From positions 124,001-188,000 of the forward strand of contig NZ_FCOM02000004.1 of assembly GCF_001544695.2 (NCBI RefSeq): a stretch of 64,000 nt of DNA, read 5' to 3'. This DNA comes from Caballeronia arvi. Its GTDB lineage: Bacteria; Pseudomonadota; Gammaproteobacteria; Burkholderiales; Burkholderiaceae. Numbering within the stretch: position 1 is the stretch's first letter; the number at the start of each line of letters is the position of its first letter. Below, piece by piece: positions 17,073 to 25,249 of the stretch. The notes beneath the pieces are model-generated. The model was not told where the DNA came from, did no database searches, and saw only the letters and a list, made by a program, of their open reading frames with translations. The position numbers and the translations under genes were made by a program.

Positions 17073-18245
17073 ATGCGCGATTTTCTGTTGAACGATGCGG
17101 ACCGAGCTTTCCGGTTGGAAGTCCGCGAATTCCTGCAACGCGAGCTCGCACCGCGAGCCGCGGATATCGAAGACCGTCAGGATTGGGATGCGGTCAGGCA
17201 TGTCGTGCGCGCGCTCGGCGCGGCGGGCTATCTGAAGCTGATGTTTCCCGATCTGTATCGCGGTTCATTGAAAGAGCCCGGCCTCACGCACGCAACGATC
17301 CTTTCCGAAGAAGCGTCATACCTCAACTACGCATTCGAGACGACCATCGCGACCGCACTGTCGTGCGCGTATCCGCTGCATCGTCATGCGAGCGAGCGGC
17401 TGCGTGATACCTACCTCACGCCGATTCTCGAAGGCACGGCGATCGGCGCGATCTGTGTGACGGAGCCGAATGTCGGCAGCGATTCGGCGGGCATGGAGAC
17501 GCGCATCGAGTTCGACGACACACGCAACGAGTGGGTCATCAACGGATTCAAGCGCTATATCTCGAACGCGTCCGTCGCGGATGTGTACATCGTGTACGGC
17601 CTGACCGGCGACGGCATGACGGCAGTCGCGGTGCCGAAGAACGCGCGCGGCATCAGCTTTCCGCGCAACTATACGTTCATGGGACGGCGCGGCTGCATCG
17701 TCGGTGAAGTTAAGTTCGAGAATTGCCGTGTCCCCGCCGATCATCTTCTGGGCGATAAAGGTGGCGGCTTTCGGATCATGCGCGGCATGTTCAACTTCGA
17801 GCGCGCCATTCTCGGCGGATCGGGTCTCGGCGTGGCGCGCAGTGCGTTCGATATCGCGACGGCGCACGCGCAAACGCGCAATTCCTTCGGTCAGCCGCTC
17901 GGCTGCAAGCAACTGATCTGGGACAAGATCGCACAGATGAGCTGGCGCATCGATGCGTCGGAACTCATCACGTATCGCGCGACGAAGATGTACGACGCGG
18001 GCGCAGACGGCAAAGCGCTGATGAAGGAAGCCGCGATGGCCAAGCTCGTCGCGACCGAAACCGCGAACTATTGCGCCAACGAGACCGTGCAGATTCTCGG
18101 CGGCGACGGCATCACGAAGGAATACGGGCGCGCCGAGCAGCTCTATCGCGATGCGCGCGCGCTCACCATCGTCGGCGGCACGTCCGAAGTCGCCAAGTAT
18201 CTGATCGCGGGCCGCGATCTTCCCGACATCCGGATCACTCTCTAA
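17073..18245 (+). CDS. Acyl-CoA dehydrogenase
   Basis: A 390-residue flavoenzyme that introduces a 2,3 double bond in an acyl-CoA. Domains are the N-terminal helices (1-115), the beta domain with AICVTEPNVGSDSAG (127-140) and the C-terminal helices with RNSFGQPLG and the FAD-contacting QILGGDGITKEYGRAEQLYRDAR. At the site where medium-chain enzymes carry the catalytic Glu (YEGTSE) this protein has IVGGTSE; a Glu is available instead at E243 in NFERAI, the place used by isovaleryl-CoA and long-chain enzymes. So it is probably active with a branched or unusual acyl group. In operon with the ligase and crotonase. Confidence 0.88.
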   Translation: MRDFLLNDADRAFRLEVREFLQRELAPRAADIEDRQDWDAVRHVVRALGAAGYLKLMFPDLYRGSLKEPGLTHATILSEEASYLNYAFETTIATALSCAYPLHRHASERLRDTYLTPILEGTAIGAICVTEPNVGSDSAGMETRIEFDDTRNEWVINGFKRYISNASVADVYIVYGLTGDGMTAVAVPKNARGISFPRNYTFMGRRGCIVGEVKFENCRVPADHLLGDKGGGFRIMRGMFNFERAILGGSGLGVARSAFDIATAHAQTRNSFGQPLGCKQLIWDKIAQMSWRIDASELITYRATKMYDAGADGKALMKEAAMAKLVATETANYCANETVQILGGDGITKEYGRAEQLYRDARALTIVGGTSEVAKYLIAGRDLPDIRITL

Positions 18246-18263
18246 AAGAGCAATAAACGCATC

Positions 18264-19835
18264 ATGCTCACGATCACGTCGCTTTTCGAAAACACGGTCG
18301 CCAAATATCCGGACCGTCCCGCGCTCACTTGCGGCGCCGTTTCATTCACGTATGCGCAATGGAATGCGCGCGTGCGCCGTCTCGCGCAGGCGCTCTTCGA
18401 TCTCGGCGTGCGGCAGATGGACCGCGTCGCGATTCTGCAGAAGACCTCCGATGCGACGCCGACCGCCTACATGGCGTGCCAGTTGCTCGGCGCGATCGCG
18501 GTGCCGATGAACTTTCGTCTCTCCGCGAACGAAGCCGCGTTCATCCTGCGCGATGCAGGCGCACGCGTGCTCTTCTACGACGATTCGATGTCGCCAGTCA
18601 TCGCGAAGATCGAACAGGCCGCGCCGGATCTGCGCACGTATGTGTGCAGCAATGAAGGCACGATGCCATCGCATCATCATTCGATGGAAGCGTTGATCGA
18701 ACGCGTAGAACAACTCGATGCGCCGCTGCCGCGACTCACGCCCGACGATATCTCCGCGCTCGTCTACACGTCCGGCACGACGGGCCGTCCGAAAGGCGCG
18801 ATTCACACGCATGGCAACGACGTGTCCATCGCAACGAACTGCGTGATGGAATACAGCCTGACGAGCACGGATGCCGCGCTGCATATCGCGCCGCTCTATC
18901 ACGTCGGCGGCATGCAGGCGTATTTCGTGCCGCATCTGATGGTCGGCGCGCATAACGTGATCCTGCCGCGCTACGAGCCGCTCGCGACGCTGCAGGCCAT
19001 CGCGCATTACGGCATCACGACGCTTTTCGCGGTGCCGACGCAGATTCAGGACATGTTGTTTCATCCCGACTTCGCGGCCATCGACACGCACAGCCTGCGC
19101 ATGATCACGACCGGCGGCGCGGCGATTCCCGCAAAGACCATGCGACGCGTGATCGACGAGTTCTGCCCGAGCATCTTCAACGGCTACGGAATGACCGAAG
19201 CGAGCCTGACGCTGCTGCTGCATCCGCGCGATGCGCTCACGTATCTCGGCTCGTGCGGCAAGCCCACGCTCATCAGCACGTGCCGCGTGATCCGCAACGA
19301 TCCCGAACGCGTGGTGACGCCGAACGAAACCGTTGCGGCAGGCGAAGTCGGCCAGTTGATCGTGAAGGGACCGCAGCTTGCATCGGGCTACTGGAACAAC
19401 CCTGTCGAGACCGACAAGAAATTCAAGTCCGGCTGGCTCTATACCGGCGATCTTTTCAGCATCGACGATGCGGGCTATTTTCACTTTCAGGGCCGCGCCG
19501 ATGACATGATCGTGTCGGGCGGCGAGAACATCTATCCGCGCGAAATCGAAGAAGTGCTGTATCACTGTCCTGGCGTGCAGGAAGCCGCGGTGATCGGCGT
19601 GCCCGACGAGAAGTGGGGACAAGCCGTGACGGCGTTCATCGTGCGCAGCGTATCGACGTTGACGGAAGACGATGTCGTCGCGTTCTGCAAATCCGGCGAC
19701 GATCTCGCGCCGTACAAGCGTCCCAAGAAAGTCTTCTTCGTGGAAAAGTTGCCGCTGAATCCGAGCGGCAAGGTGCTGCGGCACGAACTCGCCGGACCCG
19801 TTTATCAAAGCATGCTTTCAGGAGTCTCGCAATGA
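18264..19835 (+). CDS. Acyl-CoA synthetase (AMP-forming ligase), CaiC-like
   Basis: A 523-residue ANL superfamily ligase that activates a carboxylate through an acyl-adenylate. The P-loop is LVYTSGTTGRPKGAIHTHG (about residues 168-186); NGYGMTEAS, GWLYTGDLF and the C-terminal hinge/catalytic region with PLNPSGKVLRHEL (about residues 497-509, whose Lys is the adenylation lysine) are intact. Length matches crotonobetaine/carnitine-CoA ligase CaiC (about 517) and similar medium-chain enzymes. It should feed the dehydrogenase encoded just upstream. Its stop overlaps the crotonase start (ATGA). Confidence 0.9.
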   Translation: MLTITSLFENTVAKYPDRPALTCGAVSFTYAQWNARVRRLAQALFDLGVRQMDRVAILQKTSDATPTAYMACQLLGAIAVPMNFRLSANEAAFILRDAGARVLFYDDSMSPVIAKIEQAAPDLRTYVCSNEGTMPSHHHSMEALIERVEQLDAPLPRLTPDDISALVYTSGTTGRPKGAIHTHGNDVSIATNCVMEYSLTSTDAALHIAPLYHVGGMQAYFVPHLMVGAHNVILPRYEPLATLQAIAHYGITTLFAVPTQIQDMLFHPDFAAIDTHSLRMITTGGAAIPAKTMRRVIDEFCPSIFNGYGMTEASLTLLLHPRDALTYLGSCGKPTLISTCRVIRNDPERVVTPNETVAAGEVGQLIVKGPQLASGYWNNPVETDKKFKSGWLYTGDLFSIDDAGYFHFQGRADDMIVSGGENIYPREIEEVLYHCPGVQEAAVIGVPDEKWGQAVTAFIVRSVSTLTEDDVVAFCKSGDDLAPYKRPKKVFFVEKLPLNPSGKVLRHELAGPVYQSMLSGVSQ

Positions 19836-20632
19836 GCGAACCCGTACTGTACGAACAGGACGGTCATGTCGTCACGATGACGCTGAACCGCCCCGAAACA
19901 CGCAACGCCATCACCGAAAAAGAAGTCGTCGATGCGATCATCGATTGTCTCGATCGCGCACAAGGCGATATGTCCGTGCGCGCGATCGTGCTGACGGGCG
20001 CGGGTCCGGCGTTCTCGTCGGGCGGCAATATCAAGCACATGCGCGATGAAGTCGGCACGTTCGCAGGCACGTCCGCGCATATTCGCGAGAACTATCGGCG
20101 CGGCATTCAGCGCATTCCGCGCGCGTTTCATGAACTCGATGTGCCCGTCATCGCCGCCGTCAACGGTCCCGCGCACGGCGCCGGCTGCGATCTCGCGTTG
20201 ATGTGCGATATCCGCATTGCGGGCGAAAGTGCCTTGTTTGCAGAGAGTTTCGCGAAGGTCGGCATCATTCCCGGCGATGGCGGCGCATGGCTATTGCCGC
20301 GTGCGGTCGGCCTCTCGCGTGCGAACGAGATGATCTTCACCGGACGTGCGATCGACGCGCAGCGCGCCGAGGCATGGGGACTCGTGTCGCGCGTGGTCCC
20401 CGATGCCGAGTTGATGGACACCGCCCTCACGCTCGCACGCGAAATCGCCAGCAATGCGCCGGATATCCTGCGCATGTCGAAGCGCCTCGTGCGTGAAGGG
20501 CAACGCATGGACTTGCCGAGCCTGCTCGAAATGTCGGCGGCGTTTCAGGGCATCGCACATCGCACGGCGGATCATCGCGAGGCCATCGCCGCGACGTTCG
20601 AGCGCCGCGCGCCGGCCTACACGGGAGCGTGA
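19832..20632 (+). CDS. Crotonase (enoyl-CoA hydratase/isomerase) family protein with unusual active site
   Basis: A 266-residue crotonase fold. The oxyanion-hole segments FSSGGNIKHM (61-70) and NGPAHGAGCDLALMCD (111-126) are present. In enoyl-CoA hydratase two Glu act as base and acid; here the first is D120 (GAGCDLAL) and the second is F140 (FAESFAKVG), while an Asp appears at 149 in IPGDGG. So simple hydration of an enoyl-CoA is doubtful and another crotonase reaction, such as isomerisation or hydrolysis, is possible. ATGA overlap with the ligase and a 3-base gap to the PrpD-like gene. Confidence 0.82.
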   Translation: MSEPVLYEQDGHVVTMTLNRPETRNAITEKEVVDAIIDCLDRAQGDMSVRAIVLTGAGPAFSSGGNIKHMRDEVGTFAGTSAHIRENYRRGIQRIPRAFHELDVPVIAAVNGPAHGAGCDLALMCDIRIAGESALFAESFAKVGIIPGDGGAWLLPRAVGLSRANEMIFTGRAIDAQRAEAWGLVSRVVPDAELMDTALTLAREIASNAPDILRMSKRLVREGQRMDLPSLLEMSAAFQGIAHRTADHREAIAATFERRAPAYTGA

Positions 20633-20635
20633 TGG

Positions 20636-21979
20636 ATGGGCACATCCGCCATCGCGTTCATTCACGAACTGACGTTCGATGCGTTGCCGCGCAATGTCAT
20701 CGAGCAAGCGAAGCTATGCGTGCTCGATCTGCTCGGCGTCGCGCTTGCGGGCCGGCAAACGGAGTTATCACGCATCGCGAGCGATCATGCGGTCGAGTTC
20801 TTCGCGCCCGGCACGTTGCGCTCGCGCATGCTTTTCGACGGCCGCGTGGCGAGCCCCGTCGGCGCGGGTCTTGCGGGCGCGATGACCATCGATAGCTGCG
20901 ACGGACACGACGGTCATGCGCAGACCAAAGGCCACGTCGGCGTAACGGTATTGCCTGCATTGCTCGCGCTTGCCGATGCGCGGCCCGGCATGAGCGCGCG
21001 CGAATTCCTCACATGCGTGGTGCTCGGCTATGAACTCGGCACGCGTGCGGGCATTGCGCTGCACGCGAGCGCCTGCGATTATCATACGTCGGGCGCATGG
21101 AATGCCCTGGCCGCCGCGGCGCTTGCAGCGCGCATCTTGCCGCTCGATATGCGGCAAACGCGCGAGGCGCTCGGCATCGCGGAGTATCACGGGCCGCGCA
21201 GCCAGATGATGCGCTGCATCGATCACCCGACGATGGTGAAGGACGGCTCCGGCTGGGGTTGCATGGCGGGCCTCTCAGCGGCCTTCCTCGCGCAGCGCGG
21301 CTTTACGGGGGCACCGGCGCTCACCATCGAGCAGGACTCAACCCGCAGTCTGTGGAGCGATCTCGGCGAACGCTGGCGCATCATGGAGCAATATTTCAAA
21401 CCTCAACCGGTCTGCCGATGGGCGCATCCCGCGATCGATGCGGCGCTCGCGCTCAAGTCGAAGCATGGCTTCACGAGCGAGCAGATTCGCGCGGTGAACG
21501 TGCGGACGTTCCATCACGCGACGCGGCTCGCGCATGCGGCACCTGCATCGACCGAAGAAGCGCAGTACAGTCTGCTCTTTCCCGTTGCGGTTGCGTTGAC
21601 GCATGGCGCGGTGCGCTTCGACGCGCTGCATGGCGATGCGCTCCGCAACGAGGAAGTGCTGCGCCTGAGTCATCTCATCCACACGGAAGAGGACGCGGAA
21701 TACACGTCGCGCTTTCCGGACGAGCGTTTCGCCGAGATGCGCATCGAATTGTTCGATGGCAGGCGCTTCGAATCAGGACCGACGCAGGCGCTCGGCGATC
21801 CCGATCTGCCGCTCGATGCGCACGCCATTCGCGTCAAGTTTCGCAATTTCGCGGAAGCCGCATGCGGTGCGAGCGTGGCGCGTGAGCTGGAAAGCACCGT
21901 CGATGCGCTCGATTCGAACGATGAAACCGTATCGCCCCTGCTCGATCTCGTGCTCGGGTCGATTCGCATCGACGCATGA
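20636..21979 (+). CDS. MmgE/PrpD family protein
   Basis: A 447-residue member of the 2-methylcitrate dehydratase (PrpD) / immune-responsive gene 1 (cis-aconitate decarboxylase) fold. FIHELTFDALPRNVIEQAKLCVLDLLGVALAG at the N-terminus and the middle segments SCDGHDGHAQTKGHVGVTVLPALLALAD and EQYFKPQPVCRWAHPAIDAAL are diagnostic of the family. The family catalyses dehydration, decarboxylation or related lyase steps on hydroxy-acids. In this operon it would act late, after CoA-dependent oxidation. The stop overlaps the regulator start. Confidence 0.85.
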   Translation: MGTSAIAFIHELTFDALPRNVIEQAKLCVLDLLGVALAGRQTELSRIASDHAVEFFAPGTLRSRMLFDGRVASPVGAGLAGAMTIDSCDGHDGHAQTKGHVGVTVLPALLALADARPGMSAREFLTCVVLGYELGTRAGIALHASACDYHTSGAWNALAAAALAARILPLDMRQTREALGIAEYHGPRSQMMRCIDHPTMVKDGSGWGCMAGLSAAFLAQRGFTGAPALTIEQDSTRSLWSDLGERWRIMEQYFKPQPVCRWAHPAIDAALALKSKHGFTSEQIRAVNVRTFHHATRLAHAAPASTEEAQYSLLFPVAVALTHGAVRFDALHGDALRNEEVLRLSHLIHTEEDAEYTSRFPDERFAEMRIELFDGRRFESGPTQALGDPDLPLDAHAIRVKFRNFAEAACGASVARELESTVDALDSNDETVSPLLDLVLGSIRIDA

Positions 21980-22986
21980 ACGCGAACGACATCCCGCCGG
22001 TCACGCGTTCGATCAAAATCGTGCGCGAGGAAACGAAGCCTCAGCGCATGGGCTTTTTCCTCGTCCCGCATTTCTCGATGATGGCGCTCAGCTCCGTCAC
22101 TGAGCCATTACGCGCGGCCAATCGCGTGAGCGGTAAAGAGCTGTATAGCTGGCATCTGATCAGCGCGGACGGCGAGCCGGTCTCGTCGAGCTCGGGTTTC
22201 GCGCTGTTGCCCGATTTCGCGATCACGTCATCGCCGGAATTGAGTCATGTATTCGTGGTCGCGAGCATCGGCGTATCGAACTATCGCAATGCGCAGGTCT
22301 TCGAATTCCTGCGCCGTTACGCAGCGAAGGGATCGACATTGGGCGGCATCAGCCTCGGCACGATGATCCTCGCGCGCGCGGGACTGCTCGACAAGCGCCG
22401 TTGCACGATTCACTGGGAAGCGCTGAAAGAGCTCGCCGACGAGTTTCCGTCGCTCGATGTGAGCCGCGATCTGTATTGCATCGAGGGCGACCGCATGACG
22501 TGCAGCGGCGGCACCGCCGCCATCGACATGATGCTCGATCTGATCGCGCGTCAGCACGGGCATCAGCTCGCCGCCGAAGTCGCCGATCAGTTCATCCATA
22601 CCCGCATGCGGACCGCGCAGGAAAGCCAGAAAATGGCGATTCAATGGCGCTATGGCGTGGACGACAGACGCATCGTGCATGCCGTCACGCTGATGGAACA
22701 GAACATCGAGCGCCCTGTTCCGATGAAGACCATCGCATCGCTCGCGGGCATTTCGCCGCGCACGTTCGAGCGCATGTGGATCAAACATTTCAACGTGCGG
22801 CCATCGCAGTTCTATCTGGAACTGCGGCTCAAAGCGGCGCAAAAGCTGATTCGCGAAACGTCGCTCTCTTTGCTCGATGTCGCGATGCAGTGCGGCTTCG
22901 CGAGCGCGTCGCATCTCGGGCGCTGCTACAAGCAGCTCTTTGCGAAGACACCCGGACAGGAACGCGCCGCGAGCGATACGCGCTGA
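21976..22986 (+). CDS. GlxA-type AraC-family regulator (DJ-1/PfpI domain plus HTH)
   Basis: A 336-residue regulator: residues about 20-190 are a DJ-1/PfpI-like class-I glutamine amidotransferase domain (MGFFLVPHFSMMALSSVTEPLRAAN) and residues about 225-325 carry two helix-turn-helix motifs of the AraC type (MKTIASLAGISPRTFERMW and DVAMQCGFASASHLGRCYKQ). This architecture is shared with GbdR, CdhR, SouR and ArgR, the Pseudomonas/Burkholderia regulators of glycine betaine, carnitine, sarcosine and arginine catabolism, which agrees with the onium-type importer at the head of the block. ATGA overlap with the PrpD gene, so it is co-transcribed with its likely targets. Confidence 0.9.
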   Translation: MNANDIPPVTRSIKIVREETKPQRMGFFLVPHFSMMALSSVTEPLRAANRVSGKELYSWHLISADGEPVSSSSGFALLPDFAITSSPELSHVFVVASIGVSNYRNAQVFEFLRRYAAKGSTLGGISLGTMILARAGLLDKRRCTIHWEALKELADEFPSLDVSRDLYCIEGDRMTCSGGTAAIDMMLDLIARQHGHQLAAEVADQFIHTRMRTAQESQKMAIQWRYGVDDRRIVHAVTLMEQNIERPVPMKTIASLAGISPRTFERMWIKHFNVRPSQFYLELRLKAAQKLIRETSLSLLDVAMQCGFASASHLGRCYKQLFAKTPGQERAASDTR

Positions 22987-23006
22987 AGCGGCATCGCGAT
23001 TCAACC

Positions 23007-23624
23007 TCAACCCGCATCGCCTCCGCTGATCGCCGATTGCATGCTCTTCAATAGCTTCGTCAGATAGCGAAGCAAGCCCACCGTATCGCCGAATTCGATG
23101 AAACCGGGCCGCACGCCATCGCTGAAAAGCAGCGTGCCGTCGAGCGTCGGTTCGACGATGAGGCCTGCATAGGCGGCGTGCGGCATGTATTCATCGGCGG
23201 GAATGCTGAAGGTGTTGCCGTTCACGGCGGCATCGCGCAGACGCATCAGGAATTGCACTTCGGGCGCGCGTGAAGCCGAGAGCCGATGAACGTCGAAGTA
23301 TTCGGCTACGGCCAGAATCGCATTCGTGCACGGCACGATCAGCGCGAATGCAATGCGCTTGTCGGCGGTGTCGAACGATGGCCACGACAGCGCGTCTTCC
23401 GGCGGCGGACTCTTCATCGGCGTGCCGTCTTCGCTATGCGTGTGCGCCTCCGGATGCGAACGCTTGCGCGCCAATAGCGGCGCCGCCTTCGCGAAGTCGG
23501 GCGGCGGCGCGCCACGATCGATCCAATCGGACAACAGGCTCGCGTACGCGAAGAGCGTCGTCAGTTGCGCTTCGATGAACGCGACACCGATTCTGCACGC
23601 GTCGGGATGTTTACTTTCAGGCAT
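23007..23624 (-). CDS. Hypothetical protein, no recognised family
   Basis: A 205-residue soluble protein with no signal peptide and no membrane segment. It contains a Pro/His-rich stretch (residues about 54-75), then an apparently ordered C-terminal domain rich in Ala and Leu (FALIVPCTNAILAVAEYFDVH, RLRDAAVNGNTFSIPADEYMP, IEFGDTVGLLRYLTKLLKSM). Codon use is like the neighbours, so it is probably a real gene. It converges with the GlxA-like regulator and I cannot assign a function. Confidence 0.6.
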   Translation of the reverse strand: MPESKHPDACRIGVAFIEAQLTTLFAYASLLSDWIDRGAPPPDFAKAAPLLARKRSHPEAHTHSEDGTPMKSPPPEDALSWPSFDTADKRIAFALIVPCTNAILAVAEYFDVHRLSASRAPEVQFLMRLRDAAVNGNTFSIPADEYMPHAAYAGLIVEPTLDGTLLFSDGVRPGFIEFGDTVGLLRYLTKLLKSMQSAISGGDAG

Positions 23625-24023
23625 GGCGTCTCCTTTCCATGTTGGCTTTGAGGTTCGCTACGCAATGATTGCGCCAGTTCCAAGTGGGTTTAAGCGATCG
23701 ACAGTTAGTTGCGCCACGAGCGGCGAAACGCAAATGCCCGTGTGTGACAACCATGTGGACGAAATGCTACAGATCAGTCAAGGCAAATTTACCAACACCT
23801 GACAAAGCGCTATATTTCGATCGCTATAACGCCAAGCGACGATTCGTCCGCTTCATCGCATTGGGACTTCTTGCCGCTTCCGCGAAAGAAGCGGCTTCCC
23901 CATCATCACGCACGCCCGGCCTTCGCGATCCGACGCGAAGGATGGCAGCACTCGCGCCCGCAAAAGTGCTTGCGGCGCTGCGGAATGAACCGCTTCACGC
24001 GGTCGACAACTAGGAAAACAAGA
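23625..24023. other. 399-base leader region of the porin gene
   Basis: The gap between the divergent hypothetical gene and the porin. It is A+T-richer around 23760-23830. A stem of 8 bp, GCCGCTTC (23873-23880) with GAAGCGGC (23888-23895), loop CGCGAAA, lies about 130 bases before the porin start and would be in its leader RNA; porin leaders are common targets of small RNAs. No further gene seen. Confidence 0.5.
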
Positions 24024-25178
24024 ATGAAGAAGCACATCGTAGCGGCGGCGGTACTCGGCATGTTCGGCATCGCGGCGCACGCGCAAAGCAGCGTGACGCT
24101 GTACGGCATCATCGACGCCGGTATCACCTACGCCAACAAGGTCGCGACGGCAAATGGCCACGACAGCCTCGTGAAGTACGGCGACGGCGTCGCGCAAGGC
24201 AGCCGCTGGGGCCTGCGCGGCGCGGAAGATTTGGGCGGCGGTCTCAAGGCAATCTTCGTGCTCGAAAGCGGCTTCAACAGCGGCGACGGCACGCTCGGCC
24301 AGGGCGGCGCATTGTTCGGCCGTCAGGCGTATGTCGGTCTCTCGAAGAACGAATTCGGCTCGCTGACGTTCGGTCGTCAATACTCGTTCTCGACCGATTA
24401 CCTCGGCGGCAACTACACGATGGGCAGCCAGACGCCCGCCGGCAACTACGCATATCACATCAACGACGTGGACCAGTTGACGTCGAGCCGCATCAACAAC
24501 GCGGTCAAGTTCAGCAGCGCCAGTTTCTACGGCGTGACGTTCGGCGCGATGTACGGCTTCTCGAACACGACCAACTTCGCCGGCTCGCCGACGACGACCG
24601 CCGGCGGCACGACGACGCAAGGCTCGTCGAGCGCCTACAGCTTCGGCGTGAACTATGCGCAAGGTCCGTTCGGCATCGGCGCGGCGTACACCAAGATCCG
24701 CTTTCCGAATGGCGCGACGCCGGCTTTCAGTGTGAGCATCGCGAACGTGAACACGCTGGGCCTGCATGACCTCGAAACTTTTGGCGTCGGCGCACGCTAC
24801 ACGATCGCCGCCGCGGTCATCTGGGCGAACTGGACGCATACGAAGTTCGAGCCGATCACGGCCGGATCGTCGAAACTGAACAACTATGAAATCGGCGGCA
24901 GGTACGCGTTCACGCCGGCATTGAGCGCGGGCCTCGGCTATACGTTCTCCAAGCTCGACGACAACTTTGAAGGCAAGTGGCATCAGGTCAACGCCGTGGT
25001 CGATTACGCGCTGTCGAAGCGTACCGACGTGTATGCGATCGGCGCGTATCAGAAGGCTTCGGGCAGCAACAACGGCGTGCCGGTGCAGGCGGAAATCGGT
25101 TCGGCGGCGTCTTTCATCGGCAATGCGGGCGCGAACACGCAGTTCGTGACGCGCGTCGGCCTGCGCCACAAGTTCTAA
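24024..25178 (+). CDS. Gram-negative porin (OmpC-like, Burkholderia type)
   Basis: A 384-residue outer-membrane trimeric beta-barrel. The signal peptide MKKHIVAAAVLGMFGIAAHA is followed by QSSVTLYGIIDAGITYANK, the standard start of betaproteobacterial porins; later GSRWGLRGAEDLGGGLKAIF, GRQAYVGLS, the constriction-loop region and the C-terminal FVTRVGLRHKF ending in Phe, the signal for outer-membrane insertion. Start at 24024; the longer upstream frame to 23871 is leader sequence. Monocistronic, with a strong terminator after it. Confidence 0.95.
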   Translation: MKKHIVAAAVLGMFGIAAHAQSSVTLYGIIDAGITYANKVATANGHDSLVKYGDGVAQGSRWGLRGAEDLGGGLKAIFVLESGFNSGDGTLGQGGALFGRQAYVGLSKNEFGSLTFGRQYSFSTDYLGGNYTMGSQTPAGNYAYHINDVDQLTSSRINNAVKFSSASFYGVTFGAMYGFSNTTNFAGSPTTTAGGTTTQGSSSAYSFGVNYAQGPFGIGAAYTKIRFPNGATPAFSVSIANVNTLGLHDLETFGVGARYTIAAAVIWANWTHTKFEPITAGSSKLNNYEIGGRYAFTPALSAGLGYTFSKLDDNFEGKWHQVNAVVDYALSKRTDVYAIGAYQKASGSNNGVPVQAEIGSAASFIGNAGANTQFVTRVGLRHKF

Positions 25179-25193
25179 TTGCGTTGTGACCGG

Positions 25194-25225
25194 AAGGCTC
25201 GCAGCATTGTCGCTGCGAGCCTTTT
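25194..25225 (+). terminator. Rho-independent terminator of the porin gene
   Basis: AAGGCTCGCAGC (25194-25205) pairs perfectly with GCTGCGAGCCTT (25212-25223), 6-base loop, T run at the end. It lies 15 bases past the stop, and the AA at the stem foot makes it partly bidirectional with the convergent mmsA gene. Confidence 0.9.
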
Positions 25226-25249
25226 GTCTTTGCCGCGCTTAAGGCAAGC

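Noticed and set aside
17073..18245. Acyl-CoA dehydrogenase as a dead enzyme because IVGGTSE lacks the usual Glu
   Set aside because: Isovaleryl-CoA and long-chain enzymes place the base elsewhere, and E243 in NFERAI occupies that site.
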